A DNA stretch of 64,000 nucleotides, from the NCBI RefSeq assembly GCF_050947875.1, contig NC_134568.1, positions 206,174,217 through 206,238,216 on the forward strand, given 5' to 3'. The stretch comes from Dermacentor variabilis (Eukaryota; Arthropoda; Arachnida; Ixodida; Ixodidae). The notes under the pieces were generated by a model. The model was given only the letters and a program-made list of their open reading frames with translations. It was not told the DNA's origin and did not search any database. Shown here piece after piece: positions 34,622 through 46,200 of the stretch. Position 1 is the first letter of the stretch, and every line of letters begins with the position of its first letter. Position numbers and translations under genes: made by a program.

Positions 34622-35028
34622 GAGTTCAGCTCTTGCGCGTGGTTGGTAAGACTAACAGACGTGTCGTTGACGGATCTCGACCGTAAGGCCCAAAAACTGC
34701 AAAACATTATTAGCTCGTGGGTAAAAACAATGCCTGATTAACAAAACGTGATTAACAAGACCGAGCCGCTCAGTTCTCCTTCTTCTCTCGTTTATTCATT
34801 GCGAGGGTGTCAAATCTGGTAGCCTTGATGTCATTAGGTAGCAGGCGAGGGTTTATTAGCCACGTGTCTGCTCTCATAAAATCACGTGTCACGTGACGCC
34901 ATCGGGCAAAAAAGGATGTTCCACATCCACCCACCTTGGCTCTGAGTGGCGCTGACTAACACTCCTATAGGGCTAGATCTAGTAAAACATCAATACCGAA
35001 ATTAGTAGACGAATTGATAGCCGTCGCC

Positions 35029-35275
35029 GTAGCACAATTGGTAGTAAAACGCACACGTAATGCTGAGGTTGTGGGTTCGGCTTCCACCAGCCACAATAAT
35101 CTTTTCTGCAACTTTCATTTCCCCTCTTTTTGATTATTTCCTATATTCCAACTTAAACCACAGTTTAATTTCTCCGATGCTTTCCTTGGCTTCATTGTCT
35201 GTTGGCATTATGAGGTCATGATTAACAAAACCGAGGCCTCCAGTTCCCCTTCTACTCTGAGTTGGTTCTAGTAAC
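35029..35275 (+). repeat. tRNA-derived SINE, second family
   Basis: tRNA-like head GCCGTCGCCGTAGCACAATT with box B GTTGTGGGTTCGGCTTCCAC, then a T-rich body (CAACTTTCATTTCCCCTC) and TTTCTCCGATGCTTTCCTTG with GTCTGTTGGCATTATGAGGT. The 3' part TGATTAACAAAACCGAG also occurs at about 34740. Related to the copy at 8528. Confidence 0.6.
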
Positions 35276-36196
35276 GTTGGGCGCGCTTCATGGGTCTTAG
35301 CGCCATCTGTGTGACGAGGGAATACTTTCGGCAGAAGAAAAAAATGTGACGGGCCGTATCCGCTAAAACAGAAGTGAGCTCATTTTGTTCTCGAAGGCGC
35401 GAAATTTGTTTTGGTGACCTGACATTACAGCTGTATATTCAATGCCCCGCTATTCGACTTGGTTGGCGTTTCGAGATTTCAAAGCGATGTAGCAAAAGGT
35501 CAGCTGTACGGGTGTCGAAATCGCACCCTCGCACAGCACATAATTTCTTTGGAGGACGACGAAAGCTTTGGGTGTAGCGTGCTGGTCCCATCGTCGGACG
35601 CCAAGCCCATCGGCCAGCGCAGCCGCACGAGAACAGCTAAACAATTATCTGGCGGTCGTAACTCACTACTTTTGACTGAACAGGTCAAGAAAACATTGAC
35701 TCGCCATCCCGGCCCTGCGAAAGTGGATCTCAAGCGAAGTTGTTGACAACCAGCACTACAACTTCTTAGCGGGGTATGCAATGCTTTATTGGTTTAGAGT
35801 AATGGTAATTTAGAGTATTGGGAGTAATGGCAATTTTGACAGCATGCCGCCGCTGGTCGTATTTGCCAGTCATTTCTTTTTCCCTTTGGCGCCCCTCGTA
35901 TTCACGCTGATCCTCGGGAGTCCTATGTGTTGCCTGCTCATAGAGGTGCTGACACATCAGTTGCTAGGCTGGTTCTTTTATATACGAAAGGCTAGTGACG
36001 TCACTCCCCCGTCGCAAGCTGTTGTCGCATCGGCAGCTTGCTCAACAGTAATCTTTACCGGGAAACTTATGCGGGGAGCATTAGGTGCTTCGCATTGTTA
36101 TCAGCAGCGCCTTATTATCAATTATGTGGTCTGGATGCTTGTTTTGTGCTTGTTCTTTATTAAAACTCAGAACGACAGAAAGCTGAGCCAGTTGGT
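35276..36196. other. Intergenic, nothing recognised
   Basis: Mixed sequence. The last 40 bp (CAGAAAGCTGAGCCAGTTGG) already match the Penelope-like terminal region seen at 7480-7640. Confidence 0.5.
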
Positions 36197-36893
36197 AAAG
36201 ATTCATTATGCAAAAAAGGGGTAAGGCGTGCAGACACGGATACAAGAGAAGTGGACAACACGAACGCCGATTATCAACTGAAAGAAGCACTGAGGCAAAA
36301 AAAGAAAGAAGACACAAAACTGATCTGCGCATGCTCTGGAATGGTAGCACCAGGTGTCAATTGGGTCGTGCCCGTCTGCGTGAGAGGTAACTGTTAAGGC
36401 ATTTAATCTCTTCGTTATGTAAGGTAATCGAAGGCTGACTCAAGCACGCACTTCCACCATTATTGATATACCATGCCTCGATCATAAGACGCGTATCTTC
36501 ATTCTTATGCCTGTACAGTATCGTGCATCTAACTCAGGCCTGAGTTAGATGAGTGCGCGATACTGTACAGGCATAAGAATGAAGATGCGCGTCTTATGGT
36601 CGAGGCATGGCATATCCGTAATGGTGGAAGTGCGTGCGTGAGTCAGCCTTCGATTACCTTACATAAGGAAGATATCAATTGCCTCAACAGTGATCTCTCA
36701 CGTAAACCGGCACGTCTACCCGATTGACACGTGGTGCTACCATTCCAGAGCATGCGCAGATGAGTTTTGTGTCTTCTTTCTTCTTCTTTTTTTGCCTCAG
36801 TGCTTCTTTCAGTTGATAGTCGGCGTTCGTGTTGTCCACTTCTCTTGTGTCCGTGTCTACACGCCTTATCCCTTTTTTGTATTATGAATCTTT
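36197..36893. repeat. Nearly loop-less palindrome of Penelope-like terminal sequence
   Basis: Left arm 36197-36538 and right arm 36539-36893 are inverted copies of each other along their whole length, with a few substitutions and small indels. The centre, CATCTAACTCAGG joined directly to its mirror (36526-36551), is a perfect 26-bp palindrome. Both outer ends read AAAGATTCAT-A/T-ATGC inward, followed by AGAGAAGTGGACAACACGAA and CAACTGAAAGAAGCACTGAG. The same terminal words occur at 7480-7640. This is interpreted as a head-to-head pair of Penelope-like ends. Confidence 0.9.
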
Positions 36894-37659
36894 ATTGAAA
36901 CGAATGCTGTTCTGTATGTTTTATGCGTGATTCCAAAGAATGTACGCACTTTTCGCTTCATTTTGCTGTGTGCTTCTAGCCTGCTTCACCACCGCCTCGG
37001 GTCAGCCCGGTATTGCACTACGTCCGGGATCGGCCCAAATTTGTGCCCACGGACATTGAAACGAAAAATGCCGGCCAACGAGAGCCTAACAGCTTCGCTG
37101 TATAACGATGACACTATACGCGCCATCAAATTCAGACAAATGTCGACAAGCAAAACAACACAACGTGTGAGTGGGGCGCATTGTAACAGGTGAACTTTAC
37201 GATCACGCCATTCTGCACACTTTAATAGCTGCATAGCATTGTAAATGATAGCGGCGTCAACGCCCCCTATTATGCTGGGCGCTGATAAAAGGTATTTATT
37301 GATAAGGATAAAGTAAAATAGTGTTGTCTTTTCTTTTGTGTCCACACATATATAAAGTTTATTAGGAATTTTATTTTAGTTGAATGAATCAAGCTCTGTG
37401 TCGTGTTAATTTAAAAACTTTTTTCTGTCCCAATGTTATTTTCCCCCTCACATAGTCGCGTTTCAAATGCTGCTCCCATAATCACCCTTGTTGATGCGAG
37501 TGACAACTGTTTCTGAACCACTTTTCACCCGTAGCTTCCCGACCTATTTCGATCGACCTTGCCCATTCCAGATGAACCAATGGAAACAGGATTTGCGACT
37601 GCGCAATTCCATATAGACCAAGGGTCACATATTAACGCGACGTGGAAGCAAAGACTTAG
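36894..37659. other. Intergenic, nothing recognised
   Basis: AT-rich sequence with a GC-rich patch near 36990-37080. No coding or repeat pattern is supported. Confidence 0.5.
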
Positions 37660-37780
37660 TAGGAGGGAGTAAGAAGAAACACAGTGAGCGCTAAATTTCA
37701 ACTGTTTATTCGTAGAGTGAAGTCACAGTAATCCAACACCTGCGCATGCGTGAAGCAGTCACGTTAAAAAAGTGTGTCAA
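37660..37780 (+). repeat. Possible Penelope-like terminus, another family
   Basis: AAGAAACACAGTGAGCGCTA followed by AATTTCAACTGTTTATTC and then CCTGCGCATGCGTGAAGC. The layout (GAAGAAnnCAC, a short GC word, TCAACTG, TTTATT, GCGCATGCG) parallels 41800-41890 and 31440-31475. Only short words are shared. Confidence 0.3.
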
Positions 37781-38274
37781 ACAGTTGGAACACGTTTCCA
37801 AAGAGATAAACAGACGTATAGCTAATGCAGTTCATGCTTGTTTTCTTAATTTGTAAAGCCTCCAACAATCCTCGTGGCAACGTGACACTAATTCTGACCA
37901 TTATTTTTATCTCACGACTCCGTGGCTCCCTCTTGCCGGTAATGCAGTGCGCAGGTAAGTGCGTATTGCTTTTGTTCTCTATTGATAATTCATGCTCCCT
38001 TGCTCGGCCGCTGACACAGCCTCCAGCTTGACCTACACAGGTCTTTCCACACTACTGAGGTATTTCATATACAACGCCAGTCACACATTTCACGTAAGGT
38101 CTGGTGTGCTTCTTCTGGCTTCCGAGCTTGTTCTCAACGCGGTTGATGTACGGATACAGCGCAGCTAACTTCCGTGGCGGCGCGGCCGTGTCCGCGCATC
38201 AATCGCGCTCTTGTTCATTCGAAGCACATGCAGCAAGGCACAATGTGAAACTAAAGGTCGACTAACTGTGATCT

Positions 38275-38575
38275 AATTTATGTCCACTGCAGGATGAAGA
38301 CCTCTCCCAGTCATCTCCACTTACCCCTGTCATGCACTAGCTCACACTATCCCCTACCTGCAATTTTCCAAATCTAATAACACCTCCTAATCCAATAGCG
38401 AGTTTCTTTTCCCTTTGCATCCATTGTGATGCTGTAACAGCATTCCACCACTAATCTTTTCTGCGCCCAGTACATGGCCTAAGTCTACTTTTGTTTTCCA
38501 CTAGTATGTCAGCCACACTCGTTTGCTCTCTAATCCTTAGCTCAGCTGCAGTCATTAGCTTCTCCGCAAGTTTCG
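38275..38575 (-). pseudogene. 3' fragment of an RTE-type non-LTR element
   Basis: On the plus strand the segment begins GTCCACTGCAGGATGAAGAC and CTCTCCCAGTCATCTCC, the reverse complement of the conserved 3' coding end of RTE elements (compare CCACTGCAGGGCAAAGGCCT at 58431). The minus strand reads RIREQTSVADIL and, in other frames, decayed C-terminal sequence with stops. No RT palm remains. Confidence 0.55.
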
Positions 38576-38635
38576 TTGTTAAGCTTCAGCCACGTAAGCT
38601 AGTACTGGAGGAGTGTGTTGCTTTATACACTTTAC

Positions 38636-38868
38636 GCAGCGCAGTCGCTTAGCGGAAATGGCGTATTGCTGCTGAGCACGAGGCCGTGGTTTCGATTCCC
38701 AGACGCGGCGGCCGCGTTTCGATTGAGGCGTAATGCAAAAAAATTCTCGTGTAGTTGGCTTTAGGTGCACGTTAAAGACCACCAGGTGGCATAAATTATT
38801 TCACAGACCTCCACTACGACGTTTCTCATAGCCCCAGTGTTGCTTTGGCACGTTAAACCTGAGAATCA
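38636..38868 (+). repeat. Ruka-like SINE, decayed
   Basis: Head GCAGTCGCTTAGCGGAAATG with GCTGCTGAGCACGAGGCCGT and TTCGATTCCCAGACGCGGCG, then GGTGCACGTTAAAGACCACC, a diverged middle, and TTGCTTTGGCACGTTAAACC. It is the most diverged of the near-complete copies. Confidence 0.75.
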
Positions 38869-38879
38869 ATCAAATCAAT

Positions 38880-40699
38880 AATAACTTTACAAGGATGCTT
38901 TTCAAGGACTCACAAAAAATGAGCGGCATATTATTGTTTTATTCAAATGTCAATATTGACCAACAAAATTTTGAATAGCCATACAATATCTTAGGCACTG
39001 CAATATCATGACCGGCAGATAACTGATAATCTGCCAGACATGATTTGGGAATGCCTAAGATATTGCATGGAAGTTCAAAATTTCTTTGGTCCTTATCGAC
39101 ATCTAAATAAACAATCATTTTTTTTTCACTGCAGATCTTTCTCGTGTCGTCTGCCAAAGCACGGTGTACTCACGTGCTAATTTGCGCACCAAACTACAAA
39201 GGCGTACTTTTTGTCCAGTGTGTGCAATGAAGTATTTCCATGAAATAAGTGCAAAGCCAAGCGCATGTTTTTCATCAATTTCGGCGACGGATGCCTCTAA
39301 ACCGGACCCTCGCTGAATCAACTCTCGTCAAGCACTGACCATCTTTAGAATGCATTTGCAGCGTGTGCTTTGAAGTAACAAATTAAAATTTGACACGAGA
39401 AATTTTCATAATTTACACAATGCACATCGTGGGTTCTCGCGCAGGCAGTTACCGTCTCCGCAAAAAATTCATGCCAACTCACGGCGTTGCGCTATCTGCC
39501 ACAGTCACTTTTTCGCATGTTTGTCGTCTAGAGAAATGAAAAAAAAGGTAGTACAACATCGGCTTCGAAGACATACGCCACGAGAGTAATAGCGAAGATG
39601 CTTAACCAGGTGCGTGATGACACAGGAACAAGAACGTCGCGAGAATCAAACAAAAAGCAAAAAGAAGCAGAGAGAGGATCGGAACGTGAAGTGGTGTCCG
39701 GCATTCCACTCTCCCCATCGGGTTCAGCGCTTGTTTGCCGCCGAAAGTCGCGGCTCTGAACGCGCGACTCCGGAGTTGTCGCCGCGGGATCGCGGCTGCG
39801 GGCCTATCGGCGCCCGCAGTAAAGCGGACGGCGTCGCGCCAGGGCGCTTCGATCACGGCGAAAAGGTGAGGACAGTGTTGTGGCCGGCCGTTACCATAGC
39901 GGCAAGCAGAGCTGCCACCGCCCGCTGTAGCCCACATTGCCGCCGGCCTGTACATACATACGCCTTCGCTCGTTGTCCCCGTGCCCAAGAGTTGGCGCGG
40001 TGGCAGCAAATGCGTCTGGCGCGTGAGTGCGTTGGTCCTCGCTCCCGCGCAAGCCTTCCGCGCTGCTTCAGCGGCCCGTTGCCTCTTGTCCGCTCGCCTC
40101 TCCCCTGACGGCCGTCTTTTCTGCCTTCATTGTGCAGTCGTCTGACGGCACTATCTTCCTCCTTGTCTTCGCTCTCTTCCCACCACTGTCACTTGACCGG
40201 CTTTCCCGCCACAGCGCTCTACGCCATCACGGCAACCCTTCATCAGTTTGCTGGCTGGCTTTTATGTCAACAACTTTCTCATTTTTCTTTCGCCTCCGGG
40301 CGCCTTCCTTTCGCGCTGTTTGACCCACAGCGACGTATCTTGGAACAGCGATCGCACCGTACGATGAAAGAGAACTCATTCCGCTGTATCGACGACTGGA
40401 ATAAACGATATTTAGAACTTTCAGTTATCCAAATGTTGCAAATACCCGCAATGAGAAGTCGTCTGTGTCAAGCACACCATTGTTTGTTGTGTTTCTGCTT
40501 ATGCCTTACTCCTTGCACGTTGATGTACAATTGATGTACAATGATGTTCTGATGACGAACACGCAGCAGGAAAGTGTGCTTACGTGCTGACTATATGTAA
40601 TTTTTATCTCCTCTGCAATCGCATCTTGTAAGTTGTCCGCAGAACTTGCGGTGAACGGATATCTTTACTTCAAGGGGCGCTCACTATTAATGGACATAA
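38880..40699. other. Intergenic with a GC-rich block at about 39690-40110
   Basis: The GC-rich block has long overlapping open frames on both strands, which is a composition effect. CGAAAAGGTGAGG near 39859-39871 resembles a splice donor on the plus strand, but no start codon and signal support an exon. The rest is AT-rich; near 39000-39070 the words TATCTTAGGCA and TGCCTAAGATA form a short stem. Confidence 0.45.
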
Positions 40700-40780
40700 T
40701 CAATCAATCAATAAAAAATTTTTATTCCATCCACAAATCTGTTCTTTTGTGGAAGACGAAGGCTGGAAAAGAAGTGGATC
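40700..40780 (-). other. Possible 3' tail of a non-LTR element
   Basis: On the minus strand, GTGGATGGAATAAAAATTTT is followed by a TTATTGATTGATTGATT tail. Short-repeat tails after an AATAAA signal are usual for tick non-LTR elements (compare the CACT tail at 43172). No coding sequence precedes it within reach. Confidence 0.3.
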
Positions 40781-41224
40781 TATCCACTTAAGAAGCTTCG
40801 AGCCCCCGTTTACATGGCATACAGTGAGAGCGTGGAAATACAAAAATGTGTGTACGCATTGAACAATGAAAATTCCTTAAGGCATTCATGACAATAAATT
40901 CATCGATGCTTGATACAATTGTACCACTCCAAAAAAAATATAATTCGGAAATCTGGAGTAAAACTGCACATAATATGTAGCTTTCACACAAAAGAAATAA
41001 TAATACATATTAACAGGATGCAAGATGATTCAGAGGGCTCTTTCCCACATTCTTCAACGCACGTGACTAGCAGAAACAGCAGAAGTGACCTAAAACAGCA
41101 ATATCGCTGAGGCGCTAAACATGACCAAAATTCTGAGAATCACAAGCTCTCAGAATAAACGCTGACTCCTTTTTCTCATAGAAAACGCTCGGAGCACTAA
41201 ATCCTTCAGCGGTTACAATTTATA

Positions 41225-41372
41225 TGGAGGCGAAATGCAAAAACGGCCGCGTACCGTACATTCGGGGCTCGCTAGAAAACCCAAGTGGTCGAAATTAATC
41301 CAGAGTCCCCCACTACGGCGTGCCACATAATGATATCGTGGTTTTGGCACGTAACTCACCAGAATTGTTTCA
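41225..41372 (+). repeat. Ruka-like SINE, headless fragment
   Basis: GGAGGCGAAATGCAAAAACG, a diverged centre with AACCCAAGTGGTCGAAATTA, CCCACTACGGCGTGCCACAT and GGTTTTGGCACGTAACTCAC. The tRNA-like head is missing. Confidence 0.65.
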
Positions 41373-41749
41373 AGTGGTTACAGTAACTGATACCATATAG
41401 CAATCTAATCAGGTACGTCTGCTCGCACGGAGCTTTTCCTACAGTTGAATGCGAGCTGGTTTTAATTCACCCCATAGGTGCCCGAGACGTCGAGTTTGTT
41501 TTGAACAGCTGCTTTCTTCGCTGACCCTGGTAGCGTAAATGACGAAGGGATTACATTTCGACCTTCCTCCCCGCCCCCTTTTATTTCTTGAATCTGCACG
41601 CAACACGTGCCCCAGGCTGGCTTAAGAGTTAACGACCGCACTCCAAGTTTTAATTTCCACACTAGAAATATCAGGACAGCGAAACAGAACCACCTGAAAT
41701 ATACTGTAGAAGTGCTGCTTGCTGGGCCAATTGGTTCATATTGAAACTT

Positions 41750-43092
41750 CAGAAAACCAGTGCAAAAACCTGAGACCCAAGCACGATGGGAAGAAGAGAC
41801 ACCACAACGTTGGACTAAAAACTGACCATATATTTGAAAAAAAAAAACGAATCAACTCTCAAACATGAACTGCCGACGCATGCGCAATGGTCTTAGCAAG
41901 GTAAAAAAATAATTAAATTGAAGAACACACCATATTGACCTATCGATTTCTGCTTTCTACTTCATCATCCTTAAGGTGCCCCTCACCAGGTCTGGCCATT
42001 TTGAGCTGACAAGCGCAGAGCATACAATGGGCGCCAGTGATCGTGTTTGCAAAAAATTACACCGCTACGCGCCGCGGTAAGGCCTGAAATTTCAATCAGA
42101 ACGCCGTTTCTTTCTCCACTCGCGGCGAATCCGCCCGGAGAGGGACGGTGACGTAGTCGGGCTCCTGCGCCTACGTAATCGTGTCCGCGGTGTGACGTAG
42201 CTCTTGGTGACACGTGACTTCGAGAATTATTCAAGGCACCATCTGTTATTTGTGTGATCTGTTGCTTGAATTGACGAATTGATGTTTAGCGAAATAATAA
42301 AACACACACACGGAATGTCGGCGTGATTTTTTTTTTTGTTTTACTTCGCACAGAAGCAAGAGCGATGTACTTCTGTTTCGTCTGCTTGTTGCGATGGTCG
42401 TGCAGTCACGTGCACAGGTACCGAAACTATGCCATTTCCTACCGTGTTCCAGCGCGTGATCACGCTCTGCGATCCGCTTGTTTTGCCTCATTATTCGTGT
42501 AGCACCTAATTATACCGCTAGTCATGTTTCCTTGTGCACAGCGCGCAAAATCGTGCGCTGCGCAAATGAGACAACAGCTCGCGCGCGGCGCGGTCAGCGT
42601 AAATGCGTAGTGCAGGAAAAAAAAGAAGGAGCGAGGAGAATACAAATGAAGGCACGGCCTGTGACGTATGCGTCACGGCATCCTCGACGTCTGGTATGGG
42701 AGAACGCAGGGAAGGAATTTCCTTGCGTAGGCTAAACGGGGCGAGTGGAAAGAGCGTCTTGCTTGGCAGTGGAGCCCGCCTGCTGAAATCATGGGTTCGC
42801 GGCACTGAAATATTTCTATCTCGGCTATTAATGAGCCGACATGAAAAATTTTTTGCGGCCACGTAACAACTTGCAGCGTATAACCAAAATTTGCTATTGG
42901 GCCTGGTGAGGTGCCCTTTAAAGCTCAGCCTTTTAGAAAAGCCATCTCTTTATAACTCGGATAGATAGAAGGAACACTGATGCATTTTCTTCCTCTTGCA
43001 CACTGATATAAAGCGCCTCAATTATTTCTCTTTCGGTTTTCGTCATGCCCTTGCCAAGAAACGTCACATTTTCAAAAAGTGGTGCACAGTCA
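41750..43092 (+). repeat. Left arm of a foldback element (interrupted by a TTAA element)
   Basis: 41750-41974 plus 42918-43092 match the reverse complement of 48989-49375 nearly base for base: GGGAAGAAGAGACACCACAA, CGACGCATGCGCAATGGTCT, AGCTCAGCCTTTTAGAAAAG, CTTTCGGTTTTCGTCATGCC and ACATTTTcAAAAAGT. Without insertions the arms would be about 370 bp, separated by a loop of about 100 bp. The outer end has the AAGA-CACCACAACG-TGGACTA layout that resembles Penelope-like termini. Confidence 0.85.
41975..42917. mobile_element. TTAA-flanked non-autonomous element, 943 bp, with empty-site evidence
   Basis: TTAA occurs at 41971-41974 and at 42918-42921. Termini GGTGCCCCTCACCAGGTCTG (left) and, inverted, AGGGCACCTCACCAGGCCC (right) are imperfect inverted repeats. 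The right arm of the foldback carries the uninterrupted target, TCCTTAAAGCTCAGCC in reverse complement at about 49151-49167, with a single TTAA. This shows a clean TTAA duplication, as for piggyBac-type elements. No transposase is encoded; the interior holds GC-rich sequence with TGACGTAG and TGTGACGTA words and a T run near 42329-42339. Confidence 0.9.
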
Positions 43093-43159
43093 AACAGGCC
43101 GATGCGTCAATGACCGGATGCGCGAACATTGCGTGTTGACCAACTCTCAAGGAGCTGGT

Positions 43160-43171
43160 CACCTGGCCTTT
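43160..43171. repeat. Target-site duplication, left copy
   Basis: CACCTGGCCTTT directly precedes the microsatellite tail of the non-LTR element. The identical 12 bp lie at 48953-48964 at the other end. Confidence 0.92.
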
Positions 43172-43239
43172 GAGTGAGTGAGTGAGTGAATAAACTTTAT
43201 TGTAGGTCCGGCGAGGACGCGAACTCGTCGCGCACCCGG

Positions 43240-46200
43240 CTAGTCCCACGTCGGGACCGGCAGGTCTAGCCCACCGGCCCGGTCGCGGGCACGCTGGACG
43301 GCCAGGATTTGCTTTTCTAGAGCGGGGCTACGCAAAACCGAGTCCCACTCCTCCTTGATGAACTTGGGGTATGTCGACCCACACTCCCACAGCATGTGCG
43401 CTAGAGTGGAGGTCTGGCCGCAGGAGGGGCAGGCGTCGTCGCGATACACGTCCGGGTAAGCCTCGTGGAGAACGGACAGACACGGATACGTACTGGTCTG
43501 CAGAAGCCTAAGCGAAACGGCTTGCGCCCTATTCAACTTGGGGTGAGGGGGTGGAAAGACCCTTCTAGACATGTAGAAGAATTTAATAAGCTCGTTGTGA
43601 GTAGCGGGAGCGTCCCTGTGGCCGTAGGGAGGAGGGGAGTCGGTGCTTCTTGTAGAGGAAGCGCGGTCGGTGAGGTCACGCGCAGCCTCGTGAGCAGACT
43701 CATTGAGGTTCGGGGGAGCACCCTCGACCGACCCTACGTGAGCTGGAAACCAGTGGATTGAATGATGCGTGAGAGCATCTCGACTCGAGCTGCTAAGAAG
43801 ACGAGCAGCTTGCTTGGCGATGCAACCCTTCTGAAAAGCCCTAACTGCTGTTTTGGAATCGCTATATATCTCGGATCCACGACCGTCTAGCAGGGCGAGG
43901 GCGATGGCGGCTTGTTCGGCGACACCGGGGTCTGAAGTGCGAATGGAGGCGCAGTTGGAAATCTTGCCGCTGGAGTCGACCACAACGATGGCAAAGGTCT
44001 TCCCATCGCTGTACTCCGCGGCGTCGACGAAGCCTGCTCTAATGTCTCGTTGCTTGATCTGTTTGAGGATGGCTGCTGCTCTGGCCTTGCGTCTGCCCTC
44101 GTTATGGACGGGATGGACGTTTCGGGGCACAGGCGCCACTTCGAACTTGTCTCGAATGCACCTGGGGATCGGGGTACTGACCATCGGGAATCCCGCAGGA
44201 TGGTAACCCAGCTCTTTGAGGATGTGTCTACCTGCCGCTGTGGTGCTCAAGCGAGTGAGTTGCGCGCGTTCTTGGGCTTCGGCAATCTCCTCGGCAGTGT
44301 TATGCACCCCCAGCCTAAGGAGATCCTCGGTATGGGTCCTGATGGGTAGCCCGAGAGCCCTCTTGACCACTTTGCGGATGAGAGCGTTGAGTTTGTCTCG
44401 CTCCGCTCTGAGCCAGTTATGCATAGAAATTGTGTACGTAAAGTGACATAGTACGAATGCATTGATAAGCCTGAGGAGATTGTTTTCCTTCATTCCTCGG
44501 TGCCGGTTTGCTATTCTGCGAACGAGGCGGAAAGCGTTGTCCGTCTTTGCGATGATCTTGCGGAGAGCCGTTCCGTTCCCGCCGTTGAATTCGACAAACA
44601 TGCCCAGGACCCGAATAACGTCAACCCTGGGTATCACCGCCCCGTCACAAGTGCGAAGACTGATGCTGCTTTCGGAGACTGGCTTCCAATCTTTGGGTCT
44701 GCCTCCCTTCTCTTTTCTGTAAAGCAGAAGCTCCGACTTGGCGGGGGAGCATCGAAGTCCGGTGGGGCGGAGATACTCCTCGATCACGTCTATCGCCTCC
44801 TGCATGGATTCTTCGACTCTGCCCTCGCAGCCGCTGGAGCACCATAAGGTGATGTCGTCGGCGTATATGGTGTGCTTGACGCCCTCTACGCGTGCCAACC
44901 TCTCGGAAAGACCAATCATACAGATGTTGAATAGGGTGGGTGAGATGACGGCGCCCTGAGGAGTGCCCCGCCCTCCGAGGGGCACATCGTTGGAGCGGAA
45001 GTCCCCAATGCGAAGCTTGGCCTTCCTGTCCGTTAGGAAAGAGCTGACGTAGCTATGGAATCTGGAGCCGAGACCCAGATCTGAAATGGTCTTTACGATG
45101 AAGCTATGGAGCACGTTGTCGAAAGCTTTCTCGAGGTCCAGACCGAGCAAAGCCTTGACGTCTCTGGAACGGCCATCCACAATCTGATGCTTTATTAGGC
45201 GCATTGCATCCTGCGTCGAGAGTCCGGCGCGGAAGCCGACCATGTTGTACGTGTAAACCTCGTTGTCTTCGAGGTACCCGTTGACCCTGTTGAGGACGAC
45301 GCGCTCCATGACCTTGCCGACGCAGGAGGTTAGAGAAATCGGCCTGAGGTTCTCGATGTTCGGGGCCTTGCCGGGCTTGGGAATGAGCACCGTGCAGGCC
45401 ATCTTCCATTCTGCAGGAACAACGCCGCTATTCCAGGACTCGTTGATTTTGTCGGTCAGGAAGACGATCGACGTGTCCTCGAGGTTTCTCAACATTCTGT
45501 TGGTGACTCCGTCTGGACCCGGCGCAGACTTGCGGTTGAGCGCGAAGATGGCCTGTCTAACCTCGGCAATGGAGAAGTCTTCGTCGAGCTCGGGGCGTGG
45601 AGGGCCTCGGTAGTCTGGGAGTTGGGTCACTGGATCTCCGTCGCGACGGACGGGCAAGTACTTCTGTACCAGTTTTGCGACGAGCTCATCGACCGTGTGA
45701 GACCTGGTGGCCTCGTGAAGGGCCCTGGCCAACGTATGCCTCTGATTTGACTTTGAGCCGCTTTCGTCGAGAAGGTGCTTCAGCATACCCCAGGATTTGC
45801 CGTTGCGCATCTGTCCGTCGATGGATTCGCAGAGCTCGTCCCACTGCTGCTGGCATAGCGCCTTGCAGTGGTCATCGATGACCTTGTTGAGCTCCGAGAT
45901 CTTTTTTCGGAGTCTGCGATTGAGCCTTTGACCCTTCCATCGGCGGAGCAGGGCGTTTTTGGCCTCGATCAGATGGGCAAGTCTGCTGTCCATCCGCTCG
46001 ACGTCGAGATCGGTTTCCACTTTCTTGGTAGCCGCGGAAGCGTCGTTCCGGACGCCTTCGCACCATTCTTCGAGGGTGGCGGGTGCCCTGGCTCTGCTGG
46101 GTTCTTCGCGAATCTTGCGAAAGTGGTCCCAATCGATGAACGTGAATTCCTTGATCCTACTCCGAGACACCTTGAAGTTGGTCTCGAGAATGTAGTGGTC

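Larger units (their letters stand above)
31376..34640 (-). mobile_element. Penelope-like element, 5'-truncated, split by a TTAA element
   Basis: On the minus strand the segment reads RT C-terminal sequence and a GIY-YIG-type endonuclease (34621-34097), then a 3' non-coding region (34096-33679). After the inserted element (33678-31512) it resumes with 31511-31376, whose terminus GTTATCGACAGTGCTTGTC recalls the termini at 36.2-36.9 kb and 41.8 kb. Most of the RT is missing. The 5' limit near 34640 and the 3' limit near 31376 are estimates. Confidence 0.75.

Noticed and set aside
39859..39871. Splice-donor-like CGAAAAGGTGAGG in a GC-rich block
   Set aside because: No start codon frame with protein-like content leads into it, and the donor match alone is weak evidence.
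40546..40575. CTGATGA...GAAA words resembling a hammerhead core
   Set aside because: The sequence between the words cannot form the required stem II, and the site is not in a Penelope-like end.
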